A DNA stretch of 64,000 bases from Isoetes taiwanensis (Eukaryota > Streptophyta > Lycopodiopsida > Isoetales > Isoetaceae). The stretch is from NCBI GenBank assembly GCA_021234155.1, contig JAJEKV010000004.1:24655662-24719661 (forward strand). The letters are read 5' to 3'. Below are positions 11,858-23,159 of the stretch, one piece after another; position 1 is the stretch's first letter; every line of letters begins with the position of its first letter. The notes under the pieces were generated by a model. That model had not been told where the DNA came from, made no database searches, and worked only from the letters and a program-made list of their open reading frames with translations. A program made the translations under genes and the position numbers.

Positions 11858-14800
11858 ACAGCAGCATCAGCATCAACACCAGCATCAGCAACAGCAGCAG
11901 CAACATCAGCAACAACAGCAGCAACAACAACAAATCCATCTCCAGCAAATACAAATGTTGCAGCGCCAAGCGCAACAACAGCCTCGGAGGGATATGTCCC
12001 TCAATGGATCAGCCAATGGCTTAGCTGCAGACTCTTTGCTAATTCAACCCACCGCTCCAACAGCAAATGCAATGGCAACTAAGATTTATGAAGAACGGTT
12101 GAAGCACCCACATCAAAGGGATACCCTAGAAGATGCAGCGATGAAGGTAAAAATGTGCATGCTCTGACAGAAAACTAGATTTTGATAGTTGATGCATTAT
12201 ATATGTATGATTCTGTGCAGAGGTACGGAGAGTCCCCAAATCAGCTTTTGGACTCTAGCCAGGCATCTCTACTAAAGGGTGCATCTACTCCCGGACAACC
12301 TACTGGGTCTGTTATTTTGTCTTTCCCCTTTTTGATTAACAATCAGTTGTATTGGATATAGAAGTCATCGCGGTTAACACATGGGTTTTGCTTTTAGAAC
12401 TCTGCTTCATAATGCTCCGAACAACTCTACACCAGGATTACAACAGGTTCAAAACCGCGCACAACAACTTGCTGCAACTTCTCAGGTAGCATTAATATTC
12501 TCAGGAATGTTGTTCTCTACTTTTTTTGATGAATGCTTTATAGGTTATTGACTGCTATAATGAAGTAGTATGCGTTCATTTGAAGGGCAATTTTCTTTGG
12601 GGGTAATAATTACAGAACAATATACCTATTATTCTATTGGCTCATGCATAGATAGTTTGACTGATAGATATTTCAAACTAAGGCTGTTCTTATTGACCTT
12701 GCTCAGGACAGCAAAGCTGACGTGAACGTTGTGCTCAATCAAAGGTCACCTGCTCCAGATCCATCAATGTTTGGCGTTCCAGGCAGTGTTGGACACATAA
12801 AAACTAATCTTTTAAGTCCAGGTAATGTTCCTCTGGAACATGCTCTATATTAATCTACAATTTGCCTGAAGAAGATACATTGCTGGTTTTAGGTGTAAAT
12901 CAGGGGGGAAGTTCCTTGCCATTGAAGGGTTGGTCTTTGACGGTACATTGCAACCTGTAGCACACTCAAGTTGATTATTAAAAATGACATATTCAACTGA
13001 TTTGTAATATTTCTCTTGTGCAGGGCATGGATCAGATGCGGCCTGGTCTAGTACAAAATCAAAAACCATCAATGCAAGCTTCTCAGTACCCTCAACTGCT
13101 ACTAACTCCTCAACAACAGCAGCAATTAATACTTCAAGCACAAGCTCAGGGAAGTTTACCATCGTCTGGGTCTCCTCTACTATCTGACATGGACCCACGA
13201 AGGTTTAGAATGCTGTTAGGAAGGAGTGGGCTGAAAGATGGACAAGCAAATCCTCTCAGTGATTCTCAGGGTCTTACTTCACCAATGCAGTCTGCTTTAT
13301 TATCTCGAGGAGGTCAAGAGCAGGCTGAAATTCTCATGAAGGTTAATATTTGAGTTTCATTCGATTCTTATAAAATTAGTTCCTTTTTAGACTGGTTTGA
13401 TCATACGCTATCATGTTTCTACTTAGATGAAAATGGCACAACTGCAACAATCCCAGCAACAGTCCCAGCAACAACAAGGTGGTGGGCAGCAATCTCAACA
13501 GCAGCAGCAACAATCATCTCAGCAGCAGAATCAACAACCTGCCACTCCACAGCAGCAGCAACAGCAAGATAGAATGGGGGTGGTGGGAGCTGTGGGTGTA
13601 GATGGGAGTCTTTCAAATTCGTTCCGCCCAAGTGATCAGGTTTATGGAGCATTGGAGCCAAGCCCAAGTACAAACAGCACTGGTACGGGAAAGGTAATGC
13701 AGCAGATATCATGGTTTCTCTGCTAGCACACATTGGAAAAACTCTTGCTTTGCTCCAAATTTCACGAGCTACCCCCCTGACATATGTTTAATTTCTTTTT
13801 TTTTTAGGCTGCTGCCAAAAACCCAAATGTTAGGAAAAGAAAGACACCAGCTTCTTCATCTGGACCAGCAAACAGTACAGGAACTGGTAATACTGCTGGA
13901 CCTTCCCCGAACTCGCCTTCAACCCCATCCACACACACCCCTGGTGATGTAATGTCAATTGCTGGTGCACTACAACAAAGCGGAAGTATATCAAAGTCAT
14001 TGATGTTGTATGGGCCAGATGGAGCTGGCACATTGGCTTCACCATCTAATCAGCTGGTAATAATCACATTTCACATGAATGATTCTTTATACATCGAGAG
14101 ATTTGTAGTGCTTTACAATTGATAATTAATTTCTTGTTATTAAAGATTTTGTTGTGGGCTTATAAAGTTGCAGGCTGAAATGGACCGGTTTGAAGATAAT
14201 TCACTAGATGACAATGTTGAGTCATTCTTATCGCACGAAGAAACTGACCCACGTGAAAGCCTTTTTGGTAATAGCAAACGTAGCCCAGCTGGGCACAATA
14301 TGGATGTCAGCAAAGGTTCGCCCCTATTTGTTTTACTGGAACATAACGTATGAAGTTTGTGAGCTGTTTGTCATAACTCTGAATACAGGTGTTTTTCCTT
14401 GAGCAGGATTTGCTTTTAGCGAAGTTGGAATTCTTCGAGCCAGTACAAGCAAAGTAGTTTGCTGCCATTTCTCTTCAGATGGAAAATTACTGGCCAGTGC
14501 TGGTCATGATAAGAAGGTCTCTATTGCAATGAAGTAAAACTTGTTTATATGTATCAGCACTTTTCTAACGCATTGTTCTTTTGCAGGCTGTTCTTTGGAA
14601 TATGGATACATTGAAATTGAAGAGCACCCTTGAGGAGCATTCATTTCTCATAACTGATGTTAGATTTAGTCCGAACTCAACACGTCTAGCAACTTCATCA
14701 TTTGACAAGACTGTCAGGGTGTGGGATGCAGAAAATGTGAGTTGCGTGTTTTGATTTTGATTTTGATTTTGATTTTGATTTTGATTTTGTTTTTGTTTTT

Positions 14801-15891
14801 GTTTTTGTTTTTGTTTTTGTTTTTGTTTTTGTTTTTGTTTTTGTTTTTGTTTTTGTTTTTGTTTTTGTTTTTGTTTTTGTTTCTGTTTCTGTTTTTGGGT
14901 CTAGCTATGAGTTAGATTAGTCTCTTTATGAAAATATGTAATGAAACAACATGGTATTAACTGTTTTGCGATGACTTGGAAATCTATACTCTGTAAAAGT
15001 GGGTAATTTCTACGGTATTGCTTTGCAGCCAAGCTATTCTCTAAGGACATTCACGGGTCACGTTACATCCGTCATGTCCCTTGACTTCCATCCGAACACT
15101 GAAGATTTACTCTGTTCTTGTGATGGTGATAGTGAAATACGTTATTGGAGTGTGAATCAAGGAGTATGCACAAGAGTATTCAAGGTATTAGATTAGGAAA
15201 CTTTCATTCCATGTGATATTTCCCGTTCCTTTCATAGTGTGAGATGTAACTATCTGTTCATCTGCACAGGGAGGCATGGCACAAACACGGTTTCAGCCGC
15301 GTGTGGGAAGGTTACTTGCTGCTGCAGCAGAAAATGTGGTGTCTATTTTTGACGTTGAGACAGACACTTGTGTTCATTCCTTGCAGGTTCACATTCGACG
15401 CATTATTGTGTATAGAATTATATTTTTTGTTTCTTACAACTTCCTTCTTAAATGTGCAGAGACACACGAAGCCTGTGCATTCAGTATGCTGGGATGTTTC
15501 AGGTGATTACGTCGCCTCTGTAAGTGAGGATTCTGTAAGGGTTTGGGCACTTGGATCTGGAAATGAAGGCGAATGTATACACGAATTAAGCTGTAATGGG
15601 AACAAATTTCATTCTTGTGTATTCCATCCAAATTTCCCCTCGCTTCTGGTTATTGGTTGCTATCAGGTGAACTATGAACTTCTGGTATATTGATTTTGGA
15701 ACATAATCAGACTTGCTGACTTTTCACTTGGTGTTTCTGAACTGCAGTCACTGGAGTTGTGGAACATGGCTGAAAACAAAAGTATGACCATACCAGCTCA
15801 CGAAGGTTTAATTGCTGCCCTAGCACAATCACCTGCAACTGGAATGGTTGCATCGGCCAGCCATGATAAATGTGTGAAGCTCTGGAAGTAA
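11131..15891 (+). CDS. LUG: LEUNIG/LEUNIG_HOMOLOG-like transcriptional co-repressor (18 coding exons, 954 aa)
   Basis: Exons: 11131-11162, 11242-11339, 11421-11530, 11721-12146, 12221-12306, 12398-12485, 12707-12821, 12893-12942, 13024-13341, 13427-13693, 13808-14056, 14174-14315, 14407-14516, 14587-14736, 15029-15184, 15270-15386, 15460-15666, 15748-15891. All introns are GT-AG and lengths sum to 2865 nt in one frame. The N-terminus ([20 protein letters not shown]) is the LisH part of the LUFS domain, followed by [16 protein letters not shown]. This domain binds SEUSS-type adaptors and forms oligomers. A glutamine tract (from about residue 89), more Gln-rich linkers and [15 protein letters not shown] follow. 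Seven WD40 repeats fill about residues 670-954 ([33 protein letters not shown]-stop). Family members repress transcription in the nucleus with SEUSS and histone deacetylases. No break is seen. Whether it is LUG or LUH orthologue is not decided. Confidence 0.95.
11745..11933 (+). repeat. CAG/CAA tract coding for polyglutamine in the LEUNIG-like protein
   Basis: 63 codons of mixed CAG and CAA with five histidine codons (CAT/CAC) in its second half, inside exon 4. LEUNIG proteins characteristically have Gln-rich regions after the LUFS domain. The CAG/CAA mixture limits slippage, so the protein tract is longer than any pure DNA repeat. The opposite strand appears as a long poly-leucine frame, which is a shadow. 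Confidence 0.95.
14749..14897 (+). repeat. Hexanucleotide microsatellite in intron 14 of the LEUNIG-like gene
   Basis: A run of TTTTGA units turns into TTTTTG units and ends in TTTCTG variants, about 149 bp in all. It starts about 12 bp after the donor of intron 14 (GT at 14737). The acceptor is at 15028. The T-rich, G-interrupted tract may influence splicing or vary in length; the protein is unaffected. Confidence 0.95.
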
Positions 15892-16320
15892 GAGACCTTT
15901 TATATGGTTCATTACTTGTACCTGCTGTATTATGGAATGTCATGGCAGTTTTGAGTTGCCCATGCATTGTACACTCCCCCCTTCCATGCTACCAAGAATC
16001 TGCTCGATTATTTATAAAGCAAACTGATCACTGCTAAATGAAGCAGATGACAGTTATATGATACACCCTGTAACTTTATTATAAATATTAGTGATTAATT
16101 TCTTCAGACTTTCCTCCATCTTATAATGGTTATGTGGCGATTGTGCTGTATGTCTCTTAATTTCTTTGGTGTAAGCAAGGAGCCCACGTTATGATTCAGG
16201 ATTCACAATCAAGCCAAAACTAAACTAAAACATGTAACAGATAACGGACGCGCGAGAGCGTACGAAGATGCTGGTGGACTACTGGGTTGGTTAACGTGTT
16301 AGTCAAAGTGGCGGGACCCA
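15892..16320. other. 3' flank of the LEUNIG-like gene
   Basis: AT-rich sequence after the TAA at 15889-15891, presumably holding the 3' UTR and cleavage site. No unambiguous AATAAA is seen close to the stop; AT-rich candidates lie near 16075-16095. No other gene is visible. Confidence 0.4.
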
Positions 16321-17152
16321 AGGGTTCAAGTTTGACGGGCACCCCCTAATTTTCCAATGACAGGCACTTTTTTTTTTGCCTTTTTCAATGTCAGGCACTT
16401 TTTTTTTTTTGTCTTTCATATGACAGAATGTTGATCAATTTGAACCTTTCAACTGACGTACACAAATTTTAATTGACGAAGATCGTTTTTCAATTATAAA
16501 CTTAGAACAAAAAGGTAAATTACATAGTAGTAACTATTAATATAAACATATGGTTAAAAAGTTAACAGTAGCAGATGTGGGGCTCTGATTAATGTCCATT
16601 GGTGAATCTCGATGACAGAGACAATGACGGCCTCTCTGCTCGGTAGTGGTGGCTCTGGCTAAAATATGGTGAAAAAACCAAGCCACAGACTCCACACACA
16701 GACGTCGTTTTGTGAAAAAAATGGGGAAAGAACGAAAAAAAAGGCCCTGAGCATTACCGGCTTACTGCAAAGAGCCATGGCAGAGAGCTGGCAGAGCAGA
16801 AATGACTCAGATTTCCCAAATTGGTGGATTCGTTGGGAAATGGGAGAATGTAGGAGGAATTGGGAATGTAGAAGTAAAAAAAAAAAAATAATGTTACCTA
16901 ATTCATTGTTCTATTGGAGATAAGGTATATTAACTCGATATGCCTATAAAATAACCCTAGTACTTATACAAACATGAAAGGCAACTTTATATTTGCGACC
17001 TTTCAAATGACATACACATTTTATTTTTGCTTTTCTATATGACAGGCAAATTGATATTTGTTACCCTTCATATGCGGGGCAATTTTTTTTCCTGCTTGTT
17101 TTGACGGGCAAAAAAGCCAAAACAGGCATGAAAGCCGTCAAAGTTGAACCCT
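16321..17152. mobile_element. Foldback/MITE-like element with 19-bp terminal inverted repeats
   Basis: The left end (16321, AGGGTTCAAGTTTGACGGGC) is matched inverted at the right end (17134-17152) with one or two mismatches over 19 bp. Inside both ends lie spaced variants of a TATGACAGGCA-like motif next to T-rich runs: left near 16357, 16388 and 16421; right near 17008, 17040, 17070 and 17101. An 85-codon plus-strand frame at 16666-16923 has no recognisable domain. A non-autonomous DNA element is the simplest reading; a target duplication was not found. Confidence 0.55.
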
Positions 17153-17689
17153 GATCGTTAATCAGCCGATATGGTTGGAAATTGAAGGGTGCCCATACTT
17201 TTTCTAAGGTCGTCTAAAAGATGGACTTTCAAATAGCATGGCATTATGCAACTTAGAGTTCCATTTGCATTCTAAGTCAAAAAGTAACAACGCATGAGCT
17301 TAATGCACGTGCTTATTGTTAGTGCATAAAGACTATAAACATCATTCAATTTCAAAAACTATTTTTTCACTTAAACAAGGTGCATCACTTGGATGAAGAT
17401 AGGTACCTACCCTCTTCTAGCGCTTGACATGGTTGAATCTCCTAAGCGTTTGAAAATGTGTATAGAAAGCACATTATAGGGCATGGTTTGCCCGATGGTC
17501 TGTACAGCAGGTACAATGCATGGTGTTTGTAAGTTCTGACCCCAAGCTTTTAAAACATTATCTAGATGGTCGTTCTTTTTCATAAGATATAGGATGCACA
17601 TGCCTTGGTCCAAGTTTAAATTGGTCATTATGATGCACATATAAACCCCATATAAAACCCACATTAGCAAAGGACCACAAGCTTATTGT
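17153..17689. other. Stretch without recognisable features
   Basis: AT-rich DNA between the foldback element and LINE fragment K. A minus-strand frame at 17407-17670 has no known domain and overlaps the approach to LINE K, so it is probably incidental. Confidence 0.4.
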
Positions 17690-17962
17690 CTTGCTTCTTT
17701 GTCTATGAAAAAGCTTGTAGCTATTGCATGCATTCGTACAGGGTCCCATAAGATATGGATTGAAACAAGTAGATGGGAGCGGCCGCAATTGCTATGAGAG
17801 ACTAGACCATGTGCATGTTGCCAATTATAGGTTACTGAAGATGAAAACCATACACTTCTGAGATGTCCTGCTTTTAAGATGATCAGGCATTGTTATTTGA
17901 TATTAACGTTACATTCCTACTTCAACAATTTCTCAAGCACTATCTTCACATGACTTGACATT
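17690..17962 (+). mobile_element. LINE fragment K: 3' end of an ORF2 (zinc-binding region)
   Basis: Conceptual plus-strand translation gives IACIRTGSHKIWIETSRW, a Cys-pair region and then DENHTLLRCPAF. This matches the C-terminal region of LINE F near 57770-57930 (IASIRTCAHHLRIEICRW, then DESHNNIVRHP). Stops interrupt the frame. It ends where LINE C, on the opposite strand, has its 3' tail, so LINE C probably inserted at or near this fragment. Confidence 0.55.
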
Positions 17963-19701
17963 ATATAATAATAATAATAATTGATATTAACGTCCACGGG
18001 GGCCTAAGAAGGCCATGGGACAAAATTACATGTTTGCATATCACAGTGAAATTGTCTTTTCTTTAGATAGTCTCCCTCTTGTCTATGTTTTCCAAGAGTT
18101 CCTTTACAAATGCACTCACTCCACAAATTGTTGAAGGACAACCAAAGAAAACAGGTAAGGTTGAGCTCCAGTTCAAATGGGAAAACTGTGTCCTGAGGTT
18201 ACTGTATTTTGGGCAGCGGAAGATCACATGTGCTTCATCTTCTATTTCTTGTAGATCGCATGTGCATAGGCGCTCTTCCCTTGGGATGCCTTGCCATCTA
18301 CCTTTCTCAATTAGCAAGCGTTTATGCTAACTCATACAGATTCTTGCAACAGCCCTAATCATGTTTGGGAACAGTTTTAGGATGGCTCGAGATACAATTG
18401 TATTCTATGTTCTCTCGTAGGATTGAAATGCGTGATGTAGTATGTGACTTTCTTCTTGCTGCCCAAAGATAACAAATCTTTGAAAAGCCTCTTTGTCCGA
18501 ACTCTTTATTGTAGTCTCTCGCTAGTGAAGCCAAGTTTACCAAGCCATGCATTTAACTCCTTAAACCAGCTTTTATCACCTCTCATTTCCGGATGAATAG
18601 AGCTCTTGATTCTTTGAATGTATTAAAGTGGTCTCATTGACTACTTTCTTGTACAAGAAATCCAAAGGTGTTACGTGCATTGCCAAAACTTCTATGGGGT
18701 AGCAGCCGCTTTCAAAGAGCATAATCTCATAAGGTGTAGAGCGTTTGACGCCAAAAGACATATGCATGAGTGCTTTCTGTATGCTTTCTAGTTCTTGCCA
18801 TTTGGATTTAGCAAGGGAGGGCCCCCAGATTTCACATGCGTATAGCATTACCGGAGTGACCAGTGCATCGAACAACTGTTTTTTAAGAGGCCATGCGCAA
18901 ATGCTTGCCCGCTTTACATTGGTTTACCATACCATAGAATGCTTTATAGACTGCTGCTATGCGACAGTCCACGCCAGTGGTCCATGGTCTCCGATTTGCA
19001 TGTACTTCATGGCCTAGATATTTGTATGATTCCACCTGCTCAATAATCTGTCCATCATATGTTAGAGATGGGCCCCCTTCCCGAAGCACATTACCTTTGT
19101 TTTGGACAGATTAACATAGAGGCCAAACCGTGGAGCGTAAATCTTTAAGCCGTATCTAATTGCATTTGAAGGTCGCTTTCGAGTGGGCTGCTAGTAAGAG
19201 GTCGCCGATATAGTAGCGTAATTATGAGATCATGATGAAGTTGGGAAAAGTTGCATCCTGCTGTCTTGAGAAGGTCTTCAAGCTGGTCTATGTACAACCA
19301 AATAGAGTGGGCGAGAGCGGGCAGCCTTGTTTAACTCGATGTCACCGATTATAGTCTCGATAGTCCCGTTGGTGTGCTGATTTTGCCTCTTACTCTTTCA
19401 TATAATCTGCCTATGCCTACAACCCATGCTTCGAACTCCAATTTGTTGGAGTCTCAATTAACAACCGGCGTGGATCAGATCAAATGCTTTCGCAAAGTCT
19501 ATGAAGCAGCAAAAAAGCTTCTTACCATGTGCTTTAGATTCTTCTACCAGTGCTCGGAGAGTGAGAAGATGATCTAGTGTGGAGTATTTGGGGCGGAATC
19601 CAGCTTGTCCATGAGCTCTAATGTTTTGTGCCTCAGCCCATGTGGAGAGTTTTGCATCAAAAATTTTTCCAAACAGTTTTGCTATACTTGAGGTTCTAGA
19701 A
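17963..19701 (-). mobile_element. LINE C: 5'-truncated non-LTR retrotransposon with TTA-repeat tail
   Basis: Minus-strand translation gives reverse-transcriptase motifs RAHGQAGFRPKYSTLDHLL and LFCCFIDFAKAFD (19640-19480), then VESYKYLGHEV, TPVMLYACEIWGPSLAKS (18875-18576) and a C-terminal zinc-binding part (CTCDLQEIEDEAHVIFRCP, 18317-18063). The 3' end (near 17963-17985) carries a short TTA/ATT repeat rather than poly(A), and the sequence just before it resembles the 3' end of LINE G. The 5' cut at 19701 abuts repeat R1. Frameshifts and stops show it is dead. Confidence 0.75.
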
Positions 19702-20010
19702 GAGGCTTTCCCTAATCACTTCTCCAGATTTGTCTGCACATAAAAGCTTCCAAGCAAAACTCAGTTTGCTCAAGATGAATCTTTCCTATTTATGAATGCC
19801 GTTGTTGTGGGACGCAGATAGGTCCCTTGAAGAAGCAGTTTAGGCTATCACAAAGAAGTTGCACCATCTCACTATCAGTTACAGTTCCTACGTAATACCA
19901 CAATCCAACGGCATTGACTTTTACAAAACCAAAAGTTAAAGTCCATCTAAATCCCGAGTCTTGCCGGAGTGAGAGCCTAAAATTGATGCCATGTAAACAA
20001 GAACCCGAAA
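19702..20010. repeat. Dispersed repeat R, copy 1
   Basis: About 300 bp closely similar to 27372-27690 (copy 2), both starting GAGGCTT and sharing long blocks such as AGGCTATCACAAAGAAG. Both copies keep an open frame of about 65 codons on the minus strand (from CLHGINFRLS to VPQQRH). I do not recognise the encoded sequence. The left edge coincides with the truncated end of LINE C. Confidence 0.75.
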
Positions 20011-20077
20011 AGAAAAAAGAAAAAATAGGAACTCTAATTCTGAAACTAAGATCCTTTCATGTATGGATGTGTAAATG

Positions 20078-20235
20078 TCTTTGTCAAGAAGCTGTGAGAT
20101 TTCATCTTACTACTATTAGATTTGCTATTACTATAATTGTCATTCTCCATGATTAAAATCTCTGTCAAGAAAATGTGAGATTTCATCTTACTCTATTAGA
20201 TCTGCTATTACTATAATTGTCATTCTCTATGATTA
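20078..20235 (+). repeat. Tandem duplication of about 80 bp
   Basis: Two adjacent units, the first starting near CTTTGTCAAGAAGCTGTGAG and the second near CTCTGTCAAGAAAATGTGAG, each ending CATTCTC(C/T)ATGATTAA. They differ at a few bases and by a 3-bp deletion in the second unit. Confidence 0.85.
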
Positions 20236-20959
20236 ATCAATGTCTTGTTATCCGCGTCTGAGCCCATTTCATATTTTCATGTGGGTATTAATTTTCTTCT
20301 TTGCACAAGATGCAAACGATTCAAGGCCCCAAGGTGGGCTCAATATGACTTTTTTGTATTGACTTATTGATGAAATTTAAAATTTAAAATCAATATGCGT
20401 TTGTAGGCCAAAAAGTTTACGAATAATATCTAGTTATACAATAAGATTCATCAATACACTTCCATGACATGATAAACAAACATTTGGTACTAAAACATGG
20501 TAGTTGTCGTTGGTCTTTATAAGAATTTGAAGTCTATGATGTGTACTAATGGTTAATGTGTAAAGTTTAATAGAATGATCTTTGATCACATTTATCTTCT
20601 TTGGTATGTGGACGTGGTATTTTTATGTGCCTATATTAGCATTTGCAAATATAAATTTAGATTAAACTAATATAGAGGTATAAGTGTGTGGCTAGACCAA
20701 GTACGGACTTTTTGTTGCATGTCTAGTTTTTTTAGACTGTGATTGTGCAAGGCCATGTGAAATGTAGACCTTTTTTTGAAGGTCTCTTAATTTGTAACAT
20801 CATTTTGCATGGTAAAAGGTGTCTTTCAAGGGCTGTAGCCTTTAATTTCCACTCTTGGCTTGAATCACCACCTAAGTAGTGTGCATCAAAAGGGCTTTTC
20901 AAAGGGCATTAAGATTTCATTCTTGGAACCATTAGAATCATTTTCATGACTTTTTGAGT
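20236..20959. other. AT-rich stretch without recognisable features
   Basis: No open frame of note, no repeat shared elsewhere in the window and no RNA gene seen. It may contain the undetermined 5' end of LINE B. Confidence 0.4.
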
Positions 20960-21803
20960 TGATGATCCCTTACTGTTGTGTTCTACTGTGGAAGAGTCGA
21001 TTGCAGCATTGTGGGCAAAAGCCCCAAATTCTGGAGATGCTTTTTGCAATTTTGAATTAGTCACAGAAGACCCATTGAGTTCTAAGAACGAAGAAGGAAA
21101 TGTGGCAGGGAGAACCTCTGCAGTAAGGAGATGTGTAGGAGACGAATGGGCACTACAAAAACCGAAATCAGCTGCCTTGGGTATCGAAGATGGTAGGAGC
21201 AAAGGAACACCAATGCAATACAATGACACAGGCCTGATGGGGCAGAGAAAATCGGGCATGGAGGGTAGTGAGAACACCTTCAGCCAGGGAAGTAGAGGAA
21301 GCTTCTCTTCAAAGGCAGAGCAGGGGGCTACTAGGCATCACGCAGCAGGCCAAGGGGCTTTTGATCCCCAACACGGTGAAGGGGCATTTGGTCCCTAACA
21401 AGGCTCTAAGGAACGCCCCAGGCTTACAGTTCACCCGCACCACATGCCCCAAGGCATAGAGCAATCAACGAAACTGATAAGATCATGATGGAGGCTGGAG
21501 CAGATGATAATCAAGCATTCCCAAAGGACTTAAACAGAGGTAAGAGTTTTCCCTCCACATCAGTAGATAATGTGATCTTTCGTAACCGTAAACAGATAGT
21601 GAAGCGGCAAAGTAAGAGTAGGGGAAGATCGGGGCCCCGCTAGTGGTAATGCAAGGAGTAATGTAAGGGAGACTTGGAAAACAATGACACGATAGCAAGA
21701 GTTAACAAGCCTAGATTCTCGAGTGGATAAAGAATAAGATGCCAAACGTAAAACCCATGAGTTTGAGAGTAGATGCAAAGACTTAAAATAGTAGAAGCGT
21801 GTT

Positions 21804-23159
21804 TTGCTCAAGATCCGGCAAAACCCGAACAAAGGCCAACTTGAAGAAAATGGAACCGAAAGTGCTGGAAATATGGAAGTAGACGAGGAGTCTAACTATC
21901 CAATAGCGATAGATAGATCACGGTATGCACGTAAAAGTGGTGGAGAACCCGGTATCACGATCCGTCATTGGTTTCTTTACGGGAGGATTCCCGGACCTCC
22001 AAAACCGGAATAATCGGCTCTCAAAGACACCTGAAGAAATTAGGCCTACCTCAACACGGTAATCGCTAAAGGCACCGGGAAGTAACTTCTTTCTCATTCT
22101 TTTTATAGCGAAGCAAATGGTAGATAAGATGGTGTCCCGCAAAAGAGACTCATTCATGGAAGAGTACATTTTATATCAATATTACTCACATGGCTTCTCT
22201 CCCCATCAAATCTCGGGCATCAAAATTCGTGTTGGTTAGAGATCGAACACTTACCTCCGCACATGTTGGTACCTGAATTCGTAAAGGTCATTGCTAACAC
22301 AGTAGGAGCATATATCTCACATTCCATCGCCAAAGGACCAAAGATTTGTGTAGCAATACCGCAACGTCGCATACCTAAAGGGGTGGTAGTTAAGAGTGGC
22401 AAATGCTCCTTCAAGTTCCCCCGAAATTGACCAATAGATGGGAAATATACGTAATGTTTCCTACATAAAGATTGAAGGACTAGAAGAGAACCCCCAAGTC
22501 GGTCTAGAAAAGCTGGGACTCCTCAACAACAAGCTCCGGACCGGGCCTTAATGATCCTCCCACATCCAATGGTGCACCGCTTAGCCACCCCATCACTCAA
22601 GTAAGTATCACCCCCATACGCCCCTAGCCGTGGAGGTGAGAATCATCGCTCCAACATCGTGGGAAAGCTAGCTAATGAATCGACAATACAGCCCAGTAAT
22701 CTCATAAGTCTACCAAAAGCAGACGATCAGTCATGGGAAGTGGTAGGTTCCAAACAAAAAGGGAGGACTAGGAACATTGCTCGGAGGAGCGGAGCACTCC
22801 GGTCAAAACCTCTTCCCCAGGCATCTCCGAGTACTCACATTGATCTAGGAGCAAAAAATCCTTTCTCTCAGTACATTCTGGAAACAACAAACACAGAGAA
22901 GGGAATGCTTTCTGAAGCGGAAGGAGGGATTGGGAGAGATATAGTGGTATATGGGGAATTGGATGAAATAGAGAGAGTCATTCCCCCAAACAAAAATAAG
23001 TGGGCGGATCTAATGGAAGAGGAGGACATGGTGGATGAAGATCCCCCTACTCTAACAGGAAAAAAAAACAAAAAGGTAACAAGCACAAGTCTAGAAGAAG
23101 AAGGGTTGGATAGCATGAAAAGGAAAAAGGGTCCGGAAACATCTCTTTATGAATCATAA
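21804..23159 (+). pseudogene. LINE B ORF1: DUF4283-type protein, N-terminal half broken
   Basis: The DUF4283-like core is readable only with frame changes: WFLYGRIPGPP corresponds to GFFTGGF...DLQK in LINE A, and CWLEIEHLPPHMLVPEF then ISHSIAKGPKICVAIPQ follow around 22230-22390. The open C-terminal part (22659-23159, 166 codons) has SWEVVGSKQKGRTRN and NKWADLMEEEDMVDE, corresponding to the WTDLPMDE region of LINE A. The stop TAA at 23157-23159 overlaps the ORF2 start codon region by 11 nt. Confidence 0.75.

Noticed and set aside
11688-11978. Poly-leucine open frame on the minus strand
   Set aside because: It is the antisense shadow of the CAG/CAA polyglutamine exon.
14721-14915. Leu/Phe-repeat open frame in intron 14
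   Set aside because: Translation of a TTTTGA/TTTTTG microsatellite, not a gene.
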